A stretch of 64,000 bases of DNA from Thiodiazotropha sp040507225 (GTDB lineage Bacteria; Pseudomonadota; Gammaproteobacteria; Chromatiales; Chromatiaceae), in the NCBI GenBank assembly GCA_040507225.1, contig JBEVVG010000002.1, positions 310,001-374,000 of the forward strand, in the 5' to 3' direction. This document shows, piece by piece, positions 30,828 through 39,847 of the stretch. The notes under the pieces are model-generated. The model made no database searches. It was given only the letters and a program-made list of their open reading frames with translations, and had not been told where the DNA came from. Made by a program: the position numbers and the translations under genes. Within the stretch, counting starts at the first letter, position 1; each line of letters starts with the position of its first letter.

Positions 30828-32177
30828 CTACATACCCATGAAAAAACGGCGGGAATCTTCATCGAAAGGCTGCAACTGATCAAACCAGGTCGCCTGATCG
30901 TCGAACCGGGCGAAGAACGGGCGCTGAACGAGAGACGGATCACGGGCCTGTATGTAACGCAACACAAAGACTTTCTGGCCGTTGATCCGGGTTACGCCCT
31001 GAATCTCCACCTTTCCAGGATCGGCGCTCATGCTGGGCCCCCGGGCAGTGCGCCCAAGGCCTGATACCTGCTGAACCGCGTCGCGATAGATCTCCCAGGC
31101 TCGCACCAGAGGCACTTCGAAATAATTTCTTGCTCCGGTATCACGTTCGACAAAGAAATAGTAGGGGACGATGCCGTGCCTGACCTGCTCCTCCCAGAGA
31201 CGCGCCCAGTCCTGCGCATCATCGTTGATATGCGCCAGCAGCGGCCCCTGACTGCGAATCTCCACACCTGCGGCTTTCAATCGGTGCACCGCAGCCTGGG
31301 CGATGTCAGTCCGCAACTCACGCCAGTGATTGTAATGGGCCATTATCGACACATGTTTCCCGGCATGGACCAGTTGCCGGAACAGATCAATCAACTCCTC
31401 GGAATCTTCATCGGTGATAAAGCGCTGAGGCCAGAACGTCAGGGCCTTGGTGCCAATCCTGAGTGTCTGTACGTGCGCAAAATCGGGTTGCAACAACGGC
31501 TCAAGGTAGCGCCTGAGCTGACGACTCTTCATGACCATCGGGTCCCCGCCGGTGATCAACAGGTCCGTGACCTCGTCGTGATTTCGCAGGTAATCGTAAA
31601 GCCGCCCCACTTCGGTGCTCGACATACGCAGGGACTTATCGCCCACAAACTGGGCCCAACGAAAACAGAAGCTGCAATAGCTGTGGCAGGTCTGCCCCTG
31701 ACTCGGAAAGAACAGAACGGTCTCACGGTACTTGTGCTGTATCCCACTCAAGGGATTGCCTTGAGCATCACAGGGCAGGTTTTTAACCAGTTGTCCCGCA
31801 GGATGCGGATTGAGGCTGGCGCGGATATCCTGGGCAACACGATGCAGCCCCGCATCGTCCACGTTGGATCGCAGCGCCATCGCCATACGGTTGTAGTGCG
31901 CCTCGGACAGCATCCCCTTCTGCGGGAACGTGAGTTGAAACATGGGATCATCGGGGACCCGCTCCCAATCGATCAGCTCCTGAATCACGTAATCATTGAC
32001 CCGGAACGGCAGCACCGACGCCACCACCTGCATCTCGAACCGGGTCGCTTCCGGCAGCTGCTGTAACTGAGGGATTTTATCCAGATCCCTGGCTGTGTGG
32101 ACACGGAAGGGTTGAGGCGATTTCCTGAGCGCCACGCTGTGAAATTTCGCGCGTGAGGTGGATGTTTGAGGCGGCAT
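30828..32177 (-). CDS. KamA-family radical SAM protein (lysine 2,3-aminomutase-like)
   Basis: A 449-residue protein from the internal ATG at 32177; the frame opens at 32261. The radical SAM motif CHSYCSFCFR (near residue 164) binds the 4Fe-4S cluster, and LLITGGDP is the family's SAM-binding Gly motif. The C-terminal SADPGKV occupies the place of the PLP-lysine loop of lysine aminomutases, so a PLP site is plausible. It is longer than EpmB, the EF-P lysine mutase, and no epmA or efp gene is adjacent, so the substrate is open. It stands upstream of gltA on the same strand, with a 400-base gap. Confidence 0.85.
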   Translation of the reverse strand: MPPQTSTSRAKFHSVALRKSPQPFRVHTARDLDKIPQLQQLPEATRFEMQVVASVLPFRVNDYVIQELIDWERVPDDPMFQLTFPQKGMLSEAHYNRMAMALRSNVDDAGLHRVAQDIRASLNPHPAGQLVKNLPCDAQGNPLSGIQHKYRETVLFFPSQGQTCHSYCSFCFRWAQFVGDKSLRMSSTEVGRLYDYLRNHDEVTDLLITGGDPMVMKSRQLRRYLEPLLQPDFAHVQTLRIGTKALTFWPQRFITDEDSEELIDLFRQLVHAGKHVSIMAHYNHWRELRTDIAQAAVHRLKAAGVEIRSQGPLLAHINDDAQDWARLWEEQVRHGIVPYYFFVERDTGARNYFEVPLVRAWEIYRDAVQQVSGLGRTARGPSMSADPGKVEIQGVTRINGQKVFVLRYIQARDPSLVQRPFFARFDDQATWFDQLQPFDEDSRRFFMGM

Positions 32178-32751
32178 GCGATGCTCCCAGATGAGAGACA
32201 ACCCCAGCGCTCGCTGGCGGGAAACCCACTGGCGCATCCACGCACGGCACTCAAACCGCATGACGCGGGGATGCCGCTACAGCGCCCACAAGGTCGTCTT
32301 CGATCAGTATTTAAATGATGAGGTGTGCCAGCCGGAGCTTGCGCTCAACGATTAATGACACCCTGAAATTGAACCCGTCCGATCATCGCCAGGCAGCAGC
32401 CGGGCGGCACAACGGGGCGACAACCCTAACAAAGACTGAACCAATCAGCAAAGCCCAGCCAATCTGAAGCATTGGGATCACGATGCTTGGATCTGCTAAT
32501 TTATCGATATTTACCTTCACATTTGCCCATTTATTCATGCATATCAATGATTTTATCAACACCAAGAAATCACACGAAACATTCATTCGCGCGATGATTA
32601 ATTAGTGAACTAACGAATATTGCCCGGCCCAGTAGAGTCCAAGATGAATTTTTTGTGCAGAGCACTATAAATACGCCTGCAGATTGTCCATAATTTCAGC
32701 TTATGGAATCATAACCACTCACGGCTTCCAGCTCACCACCGAGGCGGAGAC
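32178..32751. other. Divergent intergenic region between the KamA-like gene and sucC
   Basis: No gene firmly supported. It contains a perfect palindrome TTAGT-GA-ACTAA at 32602-32613 and a TATAAAT element at 32666-32672 about 85 bases before sucC. The lower GC around 32500-32700 suits a promoter region. Confidence 0.4.
32602..32613. promoter_or_regulatory. Palindrome upstream of sucC, possible operator
   Basis: TTAGTGAACTAA is a perfect 12-base inverted repeat with a two-base centre, about 140 bases upstream of the sucC start and 53 bases before a TATAAAT box. The binding protein is unknown. Confidence 0.35.
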
Positions 32752-33912
32752 ATGAATCTTCACGAATACCAGGCAAAATCCCTCTTCAGAAACTATGGCA
32801 TCCCGGTGCCGGCCGGCCAGGCCGCCGCCAGTCCCAGCGAAGCCCGAACCGCTGCCCAGGAACTCGGAGGTGAGCTGTGGGTGGTCAAGGCCCAGGCCCA
32901 CACGGGGGGACGCGGCAAGGCCGGCGGTGTGCTGCTGGCCCGAAGTCTCGACGAGGTGGAACAGGCCGCGCGTTCGATCATCGGCATGACCCTGGTAACC
33001 AAACAGACCGGCCCCCAGGGCCTGCCAGTCCACAACGTGCTGGTGGAGCAGGGGAGTGACATCACCCGCGAACTCTACCTGGGCGCACTGCTGGACCGGG
33101 CCAAGTCCCGTGTGGTCTTCATGGCCTCATCGGCCGGCGGCATGAACATCGAGGAGGTCGCGGCCGAAACCCCTGAAAAAATCCTCACCACGACGGTCAA
33201 CCCCGCTACCGGCATGCTGCCCTACCAGTGTCGCAAGCTGGCATTCGGTCTGAAATTGAAAGGAGACCAGATCAAGTCCTTTTCACGCGTCATGATGGCG
33301 CTTTACCGGCTCTATACCGAGAAGGACGTGAGCCTGATCGAAATCAACCCGCTCATCGTGACCTCTCAGGGCGGTCTGGTGGCCCTGGATGCCAAGATCA
33401 ACCTGGACAGCAATGCGCTGTACCGTCACCAGGACCTGATCGCCATGCGCGACCTCTCCCAGGAGGACGAAAAAGAGGCCGCCGCCGCGGAGCACGATCT
33501 CAACTACATCACCCTGGACGGCTCCATCGGCTGCATGGTCAACGGCGCCGGTCTGGCGATGGCAACCATGGACATGGTCAAACTGCAGGGCGGCGAACCG
33601 GCCAACTTTCTCGATGTGGGCGGCGGAACCACTGCGGAGCGGGTGACCGAGGCATTCAAACTGATCCTCAGCGATGCCAAGGTGCGCGCCGTACTGGTCA
33701 ACATCTTTGGCGGTATCGTGCGCTGCGACCTGATTGCGGAGGGCATCATCACTGCGGCGCGCAGCATCAAGGTTTCGGTGCCAGTGGTGGTCCGACTGGA
33801 AGGTACCAACGCCCAGCAGGGCCTGGACATGCTGGAATCCAGCGGACTCGATTTCATTACCGCGCACGACTTCACCGAAGCCGCGCAGAAGGTCGTGTCC
33901 GCGGCCGAATGA
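32752..33912 (+). CDS. sucC: Succinate-CoA ligase (ADP-forming) beta subunit
   Basis: A 386-residue subunit with the ATP-grasp fold. MNLHEYQAKSLF is the family start; VVKAQAHTGGRGKAGGV binds nucleotide; EINPL and the GSIGCMVNGAGLAMATMD / NFLDVGGG segments form the C-terminal CoA-ligase domain. Length equals that of E. coli SucC. With SucD it makes ATP from succinyl-CoA in the TCA cycle. A malate-CoA ligase role is possible in principle but the length and start favour SucC. sucD begins 64 bases downstream. Confidence 0.95.
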   Translation: MNLHEYQAKSLFRNYGIPVPAGQAAASPSEARTAAQELGGELWVVKAQAHTGGRGKAGGVLLARSLDEVEQAARSIIGMTLVTKQTGPQGLPVHNVLVEQGSDITRELYLGALLDRAKSRVVFMASSAGGMNIEEVAAETPEKILTTTVNPATGMLPYQCRKLAFGLKLKGDQIKSFSRVMMALYRLYTEKDVSLIEINPLIVTSQGGLVALDAKINLDSNALYRHQDLIAMRDLSQEDEKEAAAAEHDLNYITLDGSIGCMVNGAGLAMATMDMVKLQGGEPANFLDVGGGTTAERVTEAFKLILSDAKVRAVLVNIFGGIVRCDLIAEGIITAARSIKVSVPVVVRLEGTNAQQGLDMLESSGLDFITAHDFTEAAQKVVSAAE

Positions 33913-33976
33913 AAGAGACGTCAGCAGATCGCAGCTCTCCATTCAGAATGACATTTTCAGATCAGGAACGTAGCGC

Positions 33977-34863
33977 ATGAGCATACTCGTCGACAGCAGC
34001 ACCAAGGTCATCTGCCAGGGTTTTACCGGAAAACAGGGCACCTTTCACTCAGAACAGGCGATTGCCTACGGCACCCAACTGGTAGGCGGCGTGACCCCGG
34101 GAAAGGGCGGCCTGACCCATCTGGAACGTCCGGTCTACGATACGGTGCATGATGCCGTGCGGGCCACCGGCGCCCAAGCCACCATGATCTATGTACCGCC
34201 ACCCTTCGCCGCCGATGCGATCATCGAGGCTGCGGATGCAGGCATCGAAATCATTGCCTGTATCACCGAAGGCATCCCGGTACTCGATATNNNNNNNNNN
34301 TCGATATGCTAAAAGTCAAAGAGGCCCTGAAGAGCTATTCCGCGCGACTGATCGGCCCGAACTGCCCCGGCATCATCACCCCCGGAGCCTGCAAGATCGG
34401 CATCATGCCCGGATCCATCCACCAGCCGGGGAAGGTCGGCGTGATGTCACGCTCTGGCACCCTCACTTATGAAGCGGTGCACCAGACCACCCAGGCGGGC
34501 CTCGGGCAAAGCACCTGCGTGGGCCTCGGCGGGGACCCCATCAACGGCACCAGCTTCATCGACTGCCTGAAACTGTTCGAGGCCGACGATCAAACCCAGG
34601 GCATTATCATGGTGGGTGAGATCGGTGGTTCCGCAGAGGAAGAGGCGGCGGAATACATCCGCGCCCATGTCAGCAAACCCGTGGTGGCCTATATCGCCGG
34701 GGTCACCGCTCCGCCGGGCAAGCGCATGGGTCATGCGGGCGCAATCATCAGCGGCGGCAAAGGCACCGCGGAGGCGAAATTTCAAGCTCTTGAGGCGGCG
34801 GGGGCGCAGGTGGTGCGTTCACCCGCGGAAATGGGCAGCCGGATGGCAGAATTGCTCGCATGA
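33977..34863 (+). CDS. sucD: Succinate-CoA ligase alpha subunit, interrupted by an assembly gap
   Basis: Two frames flank a run of ten N. The 5' part (SILVDSSTKVICQGFTGKQGTFH) carries the CoA-binding fold; the 3' part has IGPNCPGIITPG and the catalytic His in MGHAGAIISGGKG. The heptamer TCGATAT occurs immediately before and after the N run. Removing one copy plus the Ns (17 bases) restores VLDMLKVKEA in frame and gives 289 residues, the length of E. coli SucD. The gene is therefore almost surely intact and the frameshift is a scaffold artefact. Confidence 0.95.
34291..34300. other. Scaffold gap of ten N
   Basis: Ten undefined bases flanked on both sides by TCGATAT (34284-34290 and 34301-34307). 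The flanks look like two overlapping contig ends joined with a fixed-size gap; no sequence is likely to be missing. Confidence 0.95.
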
Positions 34864-34936
34864 CGGCTCATCCGTTACGCTGAGCCAGAGCGTCCATATC
34901 GACAAGGACCGGAGCGCATTCCGGAAGGCCCGCCAG

Positions 34937-35821
34937 ATGATCGAAGCTATTGCATCCCCTTACCTGGTTCCATTCGCCCAGGAAAAGCTGCCGAAGGGCC
35001 TGAGCACAAGTCCGCCTGACGATGCCCCGGGCAGAAAAGGCTGTAAAAAACGCCTTGCGAAGGAGGTTGCCCGGCTGGACGAGTGGCAACGCCGGCTCTA
35101 CGCGGAAGACCGCCGCTCCCTGCTGGTGGTGTTTCAGGCGATGGACGCTGCGGGCAAGGACAGCACCATCCGCGCGGTTATGAGCGGAGTCGATCCCAGC
35201 GGATGCCAGGTGTCCTCATTCAAGCAGCCATCCTCTCTCGAACTGGATCATGACTTTCTGTGGCGAACCGGCCTGCGCCTGCCCGAGCGGGGCCGCATCG
35301 GCATCTTCAACCGCAGCCACTACGAAGAGACCCTGGTGGTGCGGGTGCATCCGGAGTTTCTCGAGTCCCAGCGCCTGGCCCTGCCGGAGAATCTCGATGA
35401 GCTCTGGGCACAGCGCTACGCCTCGATCCGCCACTATGAACATCACCTGGCACGGAATGGCACCGTGATCGTCAAATTCTGGCTGAACGTAAGCAAATCG
35501 GAACAGCGCAGACGCTTTCTCTCCCGCCTGGACGAAGCTCATAAACACTGGAAGTTTTCCATCAAGGATGTCGAGGAGCGTCAACACTGGGAGCGTTACA
35601 TGGCGGCCTATCAGGACATGCTGACGGCCACCTCCAAACCCTGGGCTCCCTGGTACGCGATCCCGGCCGACAACAAGCCCTACATGCGCTGGCAGGTCGC
35701 CCGTATCATCCGCAAAACCCTGCAGGCGATGCGACCGGATTATCCCCAGGTGGCCGCGGAGGATCTGAGCCGCTTCGAGGCGATGAGAGCCCAGCTGGAA
35801 CAGGAACCCAAGCAGGGGTAA
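34937..35821 (+). CDS. PPK2-family polyphosphate kinase/phosphotransferase
   Basis: A 294-residue cytoplasmic enzyme that moves phosphate between polyphosphate and nucleotides. Walker A lies in FQAMDAAGKDSTIRAVMSG, followed by the PPK2 signature GVDPSGCQVSSFKQPS, Walker B IGIFNRSHYEETLV and the lid region NVSKSEQRRRFLSRL. The KPWAPWYAIPADNKPY end is typical of the polyphosphate:nucleotide phosphotransferase subgroup. Which nucleotide is used cannot be told. The frame extends upstream inside sucD in another frame; the ATG at 34937 fits the family. It starts 73 bases after sucD, so a common transcript is plausible. Confidence 0.93.
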   Translation: MIEAIASPYLVPFAQEKLPKGLSTSPPDDAPGRKGCKKRLAKEVARLDEWQRRLYAEDRRSLLVVFQAMDAAGKDSTIRAVMSGVDPSGCQVSSFKQPSSLELDHDFLWRTGLRLPERGRIGIFNRSHYEETLVVRVHPEFLESQRLALPENLDELWAQRYASIRHYEHHLARNGTVIVKFWLNVSKSEQRRRFLSRLDEAHKHWKFSIKDVEERQHWERYMAAYQDMLTATSKPWAPWYAIPADNKPYMRWQVARIIRKTLQAMRPDYPQVAAEDLSRFEAMRAQLEQEPKQG

Positions 35822-35880
35822 AGGCGTTGACTGTCAGCCCGGTGACGATTTGGCAGTCGCCAAAACCCGGTCCATACTTA

Positions 35881-36053
35881 CCTAGTGGGCCGCTCGATAA
35901 ATTCGCTAACTCTCAGCCGCGCCACAAGCGCCATTGACAATGGCCCGCGAGCGTAGGACTAGCCGTCGCTAATTTCAAGCGAATATAACACCGCCAACGG
36001 CGCTTGCGGCGCGGCTCTGAGTGTTAGCGAATTTACCGAGCGGCCCACTAAGG
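35881..36053. mobile_element. MITE-like element with ~50-bp terminal inverted repeats
   Basis: The left arm (35883-35932, beginning TAGTGGGCCGCTCGATAAAT) is the near-perfect reverse complement of the right arm (35999-36050, ending CGAGCGGCCCACTA), with a few substitutions and small indels. A 66-base centre separates them. There is no coding capacity and no clear target duplication. It is either a miniature inverted-repeat transposable element or a long REP-like hairpin. It fills most of the 318-base gap between the PPK2 gene and the next gene. Confidence 0.75.
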
Positions 36054-36139
36054 CCTGCTTACAATCATTCGACGAGCTCTGCTGGTGCGGGGGGTAACCA
36101 ACCATGACAGCAACCGGCCTTGGTCAGGAGAAACGGCGC

Positions 36140-36916
36140 ATGCGCAGATGGCTCATTGTCTTGCTGATATTGGGCAGTGGTGTCGCAACCTGCAGCAGCG
36201 CGGAACCCAACCCTCAGAACCGAAGCAATCGGCAGATGGCGGTTACCGAGTGTTCAGACTACCGGGAACGCAACCGTTTACCCTGTTTTGTGTCACGCAA
36301 AAAGTGCCCTTACGGCTTTGAAGTGATCGAGCGTTACACCGAGGGACGTGGCGCACCTTTTGTCGCCTGCCGGGATTCCCGCCACGAACGTCCGCCGGTG
36401 CGTGACATCGCGCGCCATCCTCCCCATCTGCGTCAGGAGAAGGTGCAGCAGTTCGAGAAATTTGTAGACCTGGTCCGCGCCCGTCAGCAGGGCCATGCCC
36501 GGAAGCTGCCGGAAAACCTGAATCGGCAACTGGGCACCTACTTCCAGCAGATCCGCCTCGACCGGGTCTCAGTGAGCATGAGCGACGCGCTATCGCGAGG
36601 CTGTTTTACCGATTGCCTGCAGATCTACTGCGCCACCGGGGAAGCACTGCCCGAGAGCGCCGGGCGCGCGGAGATCCCCTATGAATTGCTGCTGCAACTG
36701 GCCCATCTCGAGCGCTGCGAGGTACAGGGGGGACGGCAGCGATACCTGCAGAGCTGGCTCAGGGATGTCCCAGAGAAGACGCTCACTGCGCTGCAGGCCG
36801 GAGAGACGGTATCAGCCGACCAGTTGCAGTTTGCCTCTTACCTGGAGGGACTCACTAACAACCGTGCCGAGAGCATTTGCCGGCGCATCCACTGTACCAG
36901 CCATGCTGCGGAATAA
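36140..36916 (+). CDS. Cys-rich exported protein of unknown function
   Basis: About 258 residues from the ATG at 36140 (MRRWLIVLLILGSGVATCSSA), a signal peptide; the frame opens at 36104. The cleavage region ATCSSA could also be read as an imperfect lipobox. The mature part has nine or ten Cys residues in pairs (TECSDYRERNRLPCF, KKCPYGFEVIE, RGCFTDCLQIYC, ESICRRIHC), suggesting disulfides in the periplasm. No family is recognised. Convergent with the dienelactone hydrolase gene. Confidence 0.7.
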   Translation: MRRWLIVLLILGSGVATCSSAEPNPQNRSNRQMAVTECSDYRERNRLPCFVSRKKCPYGFEVIERYTEGRGAPFVACRDSRHERPPVRDIARHPPHLRQEKVQQFEKFVDLVRARQQGHARKLPENLNRQLGTYFQQIRLDRVSVSMSDALSRGCFTDCLQIYCATGEALPESAGRAEIPYELLLQLAHLERCEVQGGRQRYLQSWLRDVPEKTLTALQAGETVSADQLQFASYLEGLTNNRAESICRRIHCTSHAAE

Positions 36917-36923
36917 TCTCCCC

Positions 36924-37715
36924 TCAAGGCTTCTCGTAGACCCGTTGCAACGCCTCTGAGAAGATCGCCCAGGACTGCTCATCAGCCGCTTTCTGATAGG
37001 CGAGGGGCAGACCGAACTTCTCGCCCAACTCATCCGCGCCGGGATTGCTGAACGCGTGCTTGGCGCCGGGATATTCATAAAAGTGATAGGTCACTCCGGC
37101 GCGATCCATCTCCTGCTTGAAGGCGCTGATCTGCTCGGGTTTGACAAATGGATCCGCAGCGCCGTTGAACACCAGCAGTTCAGCTTTGACCGCATCTTGC
37201 GAGGCAGGCTCGGAAGGCGCAAGCGAGCCATGAAAGCTTCCTACCAGATCGAGGTCCACCCCACGACGCGCCATCTCCAGCACAATCCCCCCGCCAAAGC
37301 AGTAGCCAATCGCAGAGATCTCGTCCGCGGCAACCGTATCATGCGCCTGAAGCAGCGCCATCGCCGACTCGAAGCGTGACTGAGCCTGGGCCATGTTGCT
37401 CTTTACCTCACCGGCGAAGCGCCCAGCGTCCTTGGGATGCCCAGCCTGTCTGCCGTCCCCGTACATGTCCACGGCCAGGGCGGTATAGCCCATTTCCGCC
37501 AGTTGCCGGGCGCGACTCCTGGCGTAGTCGTTATGCCCCCACCACTCATGAACCACCAGGATCCCGGGACGTTTTCCGGATTGGGCATCATCAAAGGCCA
37601 GATAACCCTTCATCAGGGTATCGCCATCACGATAGCTGACCTCTTCACCCACCACCTCGGCATTCACGAATGTCGTGAAACAGGTAAGGAACACACCCAG
37701 AGCTAGCTTGAACAT
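36924..37715 (-). CDS. Dienelactone hydrolase family protein, exported
   Basis: A 263-residue alpha/beta hydrolase with a signal peptide (MFKLALGVFLTCFTTFVNA). The nucleophile elbow GYCFGGG uses Cys, as in dienelactone hydrolases; Asp (NGAADPFVKPE) and His (GAKHAFSNPG) complete the triad. The true substrate is unknown. The frame opens at 37820, but the ATG at 37715 begins the signal peptide and follows GAGGTGG. Confidence 0.9.
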   Translation of the reverse strand: MFKLALGVFLTCFTTFVNAEVVGEEVSYRDGDTLMKGYLAFDDAQSGKRPGILVVHEWWGHNDYARSRARQLAEMGYTALAVDMYGDGRQAGHPKDAGRFAGEVKSNMAQAQSRFESAMALLQAHDTVAADEISAIGYCFGGGIVLEMARRGVDLDLVGSFHGSLAPSEPASQDAVKAELLVFNGAADPFVKPEQISAFKQEMDRAGVTYHFYEYPGAKHAFSNPGADELGEKFGLPLAYQKAADEQSWAIFSEALQRVYEKP

Positions 37716-37882
37716 GCCATCCACCTCGATTGTTTTGTTATTGGTCTGTCTAGCTATAGCAGAATCAATGACAAATAAAACGGATGTTTTATCTGGAAAG
37801 CGTGATCCTTTTCCCGTCATAATTAAGCATTTTCTAATAAACTGATAAATTCTGAATTGACCTGATCAACGAGCACTGGACC

Positions 37883-38602
37883 ATGAGTACCCCTCCCGCG
37901 AAGAAGAAAACCGTCAAATCCAAAGCGTCCGGCACGAAACGCGCTTCCGCGAAAAAGACATCTGCCGCCAAGACTGCCGAGCCTGGCAAGGCATCACCCC
38001 GGAGTGGGGTGGACAGCGGGGTGCTACCCGGCCTGATGCAGGGATTACAATCGGTATTTGACAAGATTCACAAGGACAACAAGAACCGGGAAGACCATCA
38101 GGAAAAGATCATCGAGGAGTTCAGCGAACGTCTCACCCAGGCCTTTCAACAAACCCATACCGAGGCGGAAGAGCGTGAAAAACTGCTGCACGATCGCCTC
38201 GAGGCGATCGAGCGCGAACAGCAGTACAAGATACAGCGAATCAAGCTGTTCTCCCTGCCGGGCACGCTCATCGCGGTGGCCGCGTTGATCTACCTGTTCT
38301 ACGTGGTACATGTCATGGAGCGTTCCATGACCTACATGTCAGCCGACATGCACCGGATTCAGAACACGATTGCCTCGATCGGTCAGGATACCCACGCGAT
38401 GTCCGGCGGCGTCGCACAGATGAACCAGCACATGAGTGAGATGAACGGCAGCATGGAAACCATGAACACCCAGGTTCAGGGCATGAACGGGAACATGAAT
38501 CACCTCAACCGCAACGTGGGGGTAATGACCCAGGATGTCGGAAACATGTCGCACACAGTGAGTCCAGTGATGAACGGGATGCGTAATTTCCTGCCTTTTT
38601 AA
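37883..38602 (+). CDS. Bitopic coiled-coil protein with Met/Asn-rich tail
   Basis: A 239-residue protein. Residues 1-42 are Lys/Ala/Ser-rich and disordered, 50-115 form a charged coiled coil, a membrane span follows (LPGTLIAVAALIYLFYVVHV, about 125-146), and residues 150-239 are a coiled coil with Met and Asn at nearly every third or fourth position (MNQHMSEMNGSMETMNTQ). I know of no assigned function; similar layouts occur in proteins of sulfur-oxidising gammaproteobacteria. Confidence 0.75.
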   Translation: MSTPPAKKKTVKSKASGTKRASAKKTSAAKTAEPGKASPRSGVDSGVLPGLMQGLQSVFDKIHKDNKNREDHQEKIIEEFSERLTQAFQQTHTEAEEREKLLHDRLEAIEREQQYKIQRIKLFSLPGTLIAVAALIYLFYVVHVMERSMTYMSADMHRIQNTIASIGQDTHAMSGGVAQMNQHMSEMNGSMETMNTQVQGMNGNMNHLNRNVGVMTQDVGNMSHTVSPVMNGMRNFLPF

Positions 38603-38638
38603 GGCCAGCCGAAGCTCAGCTGGGATCGGCCCGGGGTA

Positions 38639-39763
38639 TCACTCATCGCCGAAATTGGTGCCCACTCTTTTGCCGCTGAGCACCCAGGGATGATCCGGCG
38701 GTACCAGTTTCTTGTAACCCGCCACATCCACCAGAGGCACGGGCACGGCCTGATCCCCCCGGGAAGCCACCATGACCCCGAACCGCTCCTCGGCAATCAG
38801 GTCGGCGCAGGCCGTACCCAAGCGGGTCGCGAGCAGCCGATCCGCGGCGGACGGAGTGCCGCCCCGTTGCAGATAACCCAGAATCGTGACCCGGGACTCC
38901 AGCCCGGTGAGGGACTCCAGTTCCCGGGACAGGCTCACGGTGTGATTCGCGTATTTCGATTCGAGTTCCGCGAGTTCCGTCTTCAGCTGTTTGCGTTCCT
39001 TTTTGTCGGTGGCACGGAGCTTTTTCTCGCGTAGCGACATGACAAGCTCCGCGTCGCCTTTCGGCAGGGCACCCTCTGCCACCGCGACGATACTGAAGGG
39101 TTTTCCGCCCGCTGCACGGCCACGAATGGCTTCGGCCACATTCTCGATGTCGTAGGGGATTTCAGGCAACAGAATCACATCCGCCCCGCCCGCCAGGCCG
39201 GCTCCCAGGGCGAGCCAACCGGCCCGGTGTCCCATGATCTCCACTACGATGATGCGGTGGTGACTGTGTGCCGTGCTGTGCAGTCGGTCGATGGCATCAG
39301 TGGCGATGCCCAGGGCGGTATCGAAACCGAAGGTGGTGTCGGTATGCGCGACATCGTTGTCGATGGTCTTTGGCAGGGTGATGATGTTGAGCCCCTTTTC
39401 CATCAGGGTCAGGGCGTTCTTCTGGGTTCCGCCTCCCCCGATACACACCAATGCGTCGAGGTGGTGAGCTTGATAGTTTTCCACGATCACGTCGGTCATA
39501 TCCTGACGCCTGCCGTTGAAATACATCCGGTGGGGCTTGTCCCGGCTGGTTCCCAGGATGGTGCCACCCTGGGTGAGGATCCCGGAAAGCATGGAACGAT
39601 CCAGATGCATGGTGCGGTTTTCCACCAGCCCCCTGAAACCGTCACGAATGCCGACCACATGCATGTCGTAGAACCCCAGGGCAGTCTTCCCGACCCCTCG
39701 AATCGCCGCATTCAGACCCGGGCTGTCGCCTCCGGAGGTCAATATACCGACGTTTTTAGCCAT
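38639..39763 (-). CDS. 6-phosphofructokinase, PKTIDND type (probably PPi-dependent or mixed)
   Basis: A 374-residue enzyme. ILTSGGDSPGLNAAIRG opens the family fold, PKTIDND (near residue 129) carries the catalytic Asp and the Lys that is usual in PPi-using enzymes, and EIMGHRAGWLAL binds fructose 6-phosphate. The phosphate-donor loop reads GGGGTQ near residue 108: the Gly at position 104 (E. coli numbering) favours ATP, and the preceding Asp is replaced by Gly. Donor specificity is therefore unclear. The ATG at 39763 has the ribosome site AAGGAG; the frame opens at 39847. Confidence 0.9.
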   Translation of the reverse strand: MAKNVGILTSGGDSPGLNAAIRGVGKTALGFYDMHVVGIRDGFRGLVENRTMHLDRSMLSGILTQGGTILGTSRDKPHRMYFNGRRQDMTDVIVENYQAHHLDALVCIGGGGTQKNALTLMEKGLNIITLPKTIDNDVAHTDTTFGFDTALGIATDAIDRLHSTAHSHHRIIVVEIMGHRAGWLALGAGLAGGADVILLPEIPYDIENVAEAIRGRAAGGKPFSIVAVAEGALPKGDAELVMSLREKKLRATDKKERKQLKTELAELESKYANHTVSLSRELESLTGLESRVTILGYLQRGGTPSAADRLLATRLGTACADLIAEERFGVMVASRGDQAVPVPLVDVAGYKKLVPPDHPWVLSGKRVGTNFGDE

Positions 39764-39847
39764 GCGAACTCCTTCTGAAGCGGGTTGGGAATGACACACT
39801 GGATTGAGCGCTAGTGTAACCCGTATGTACAGCCGAATCAGTCCCAA

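Noticed and set aside
32383..32586. 67-codon minus-strand frame with one hydrophobic stretch
   Set aside because: No clear ribosome site or family; lies in the divergent regulatory region, so coding is not supported.
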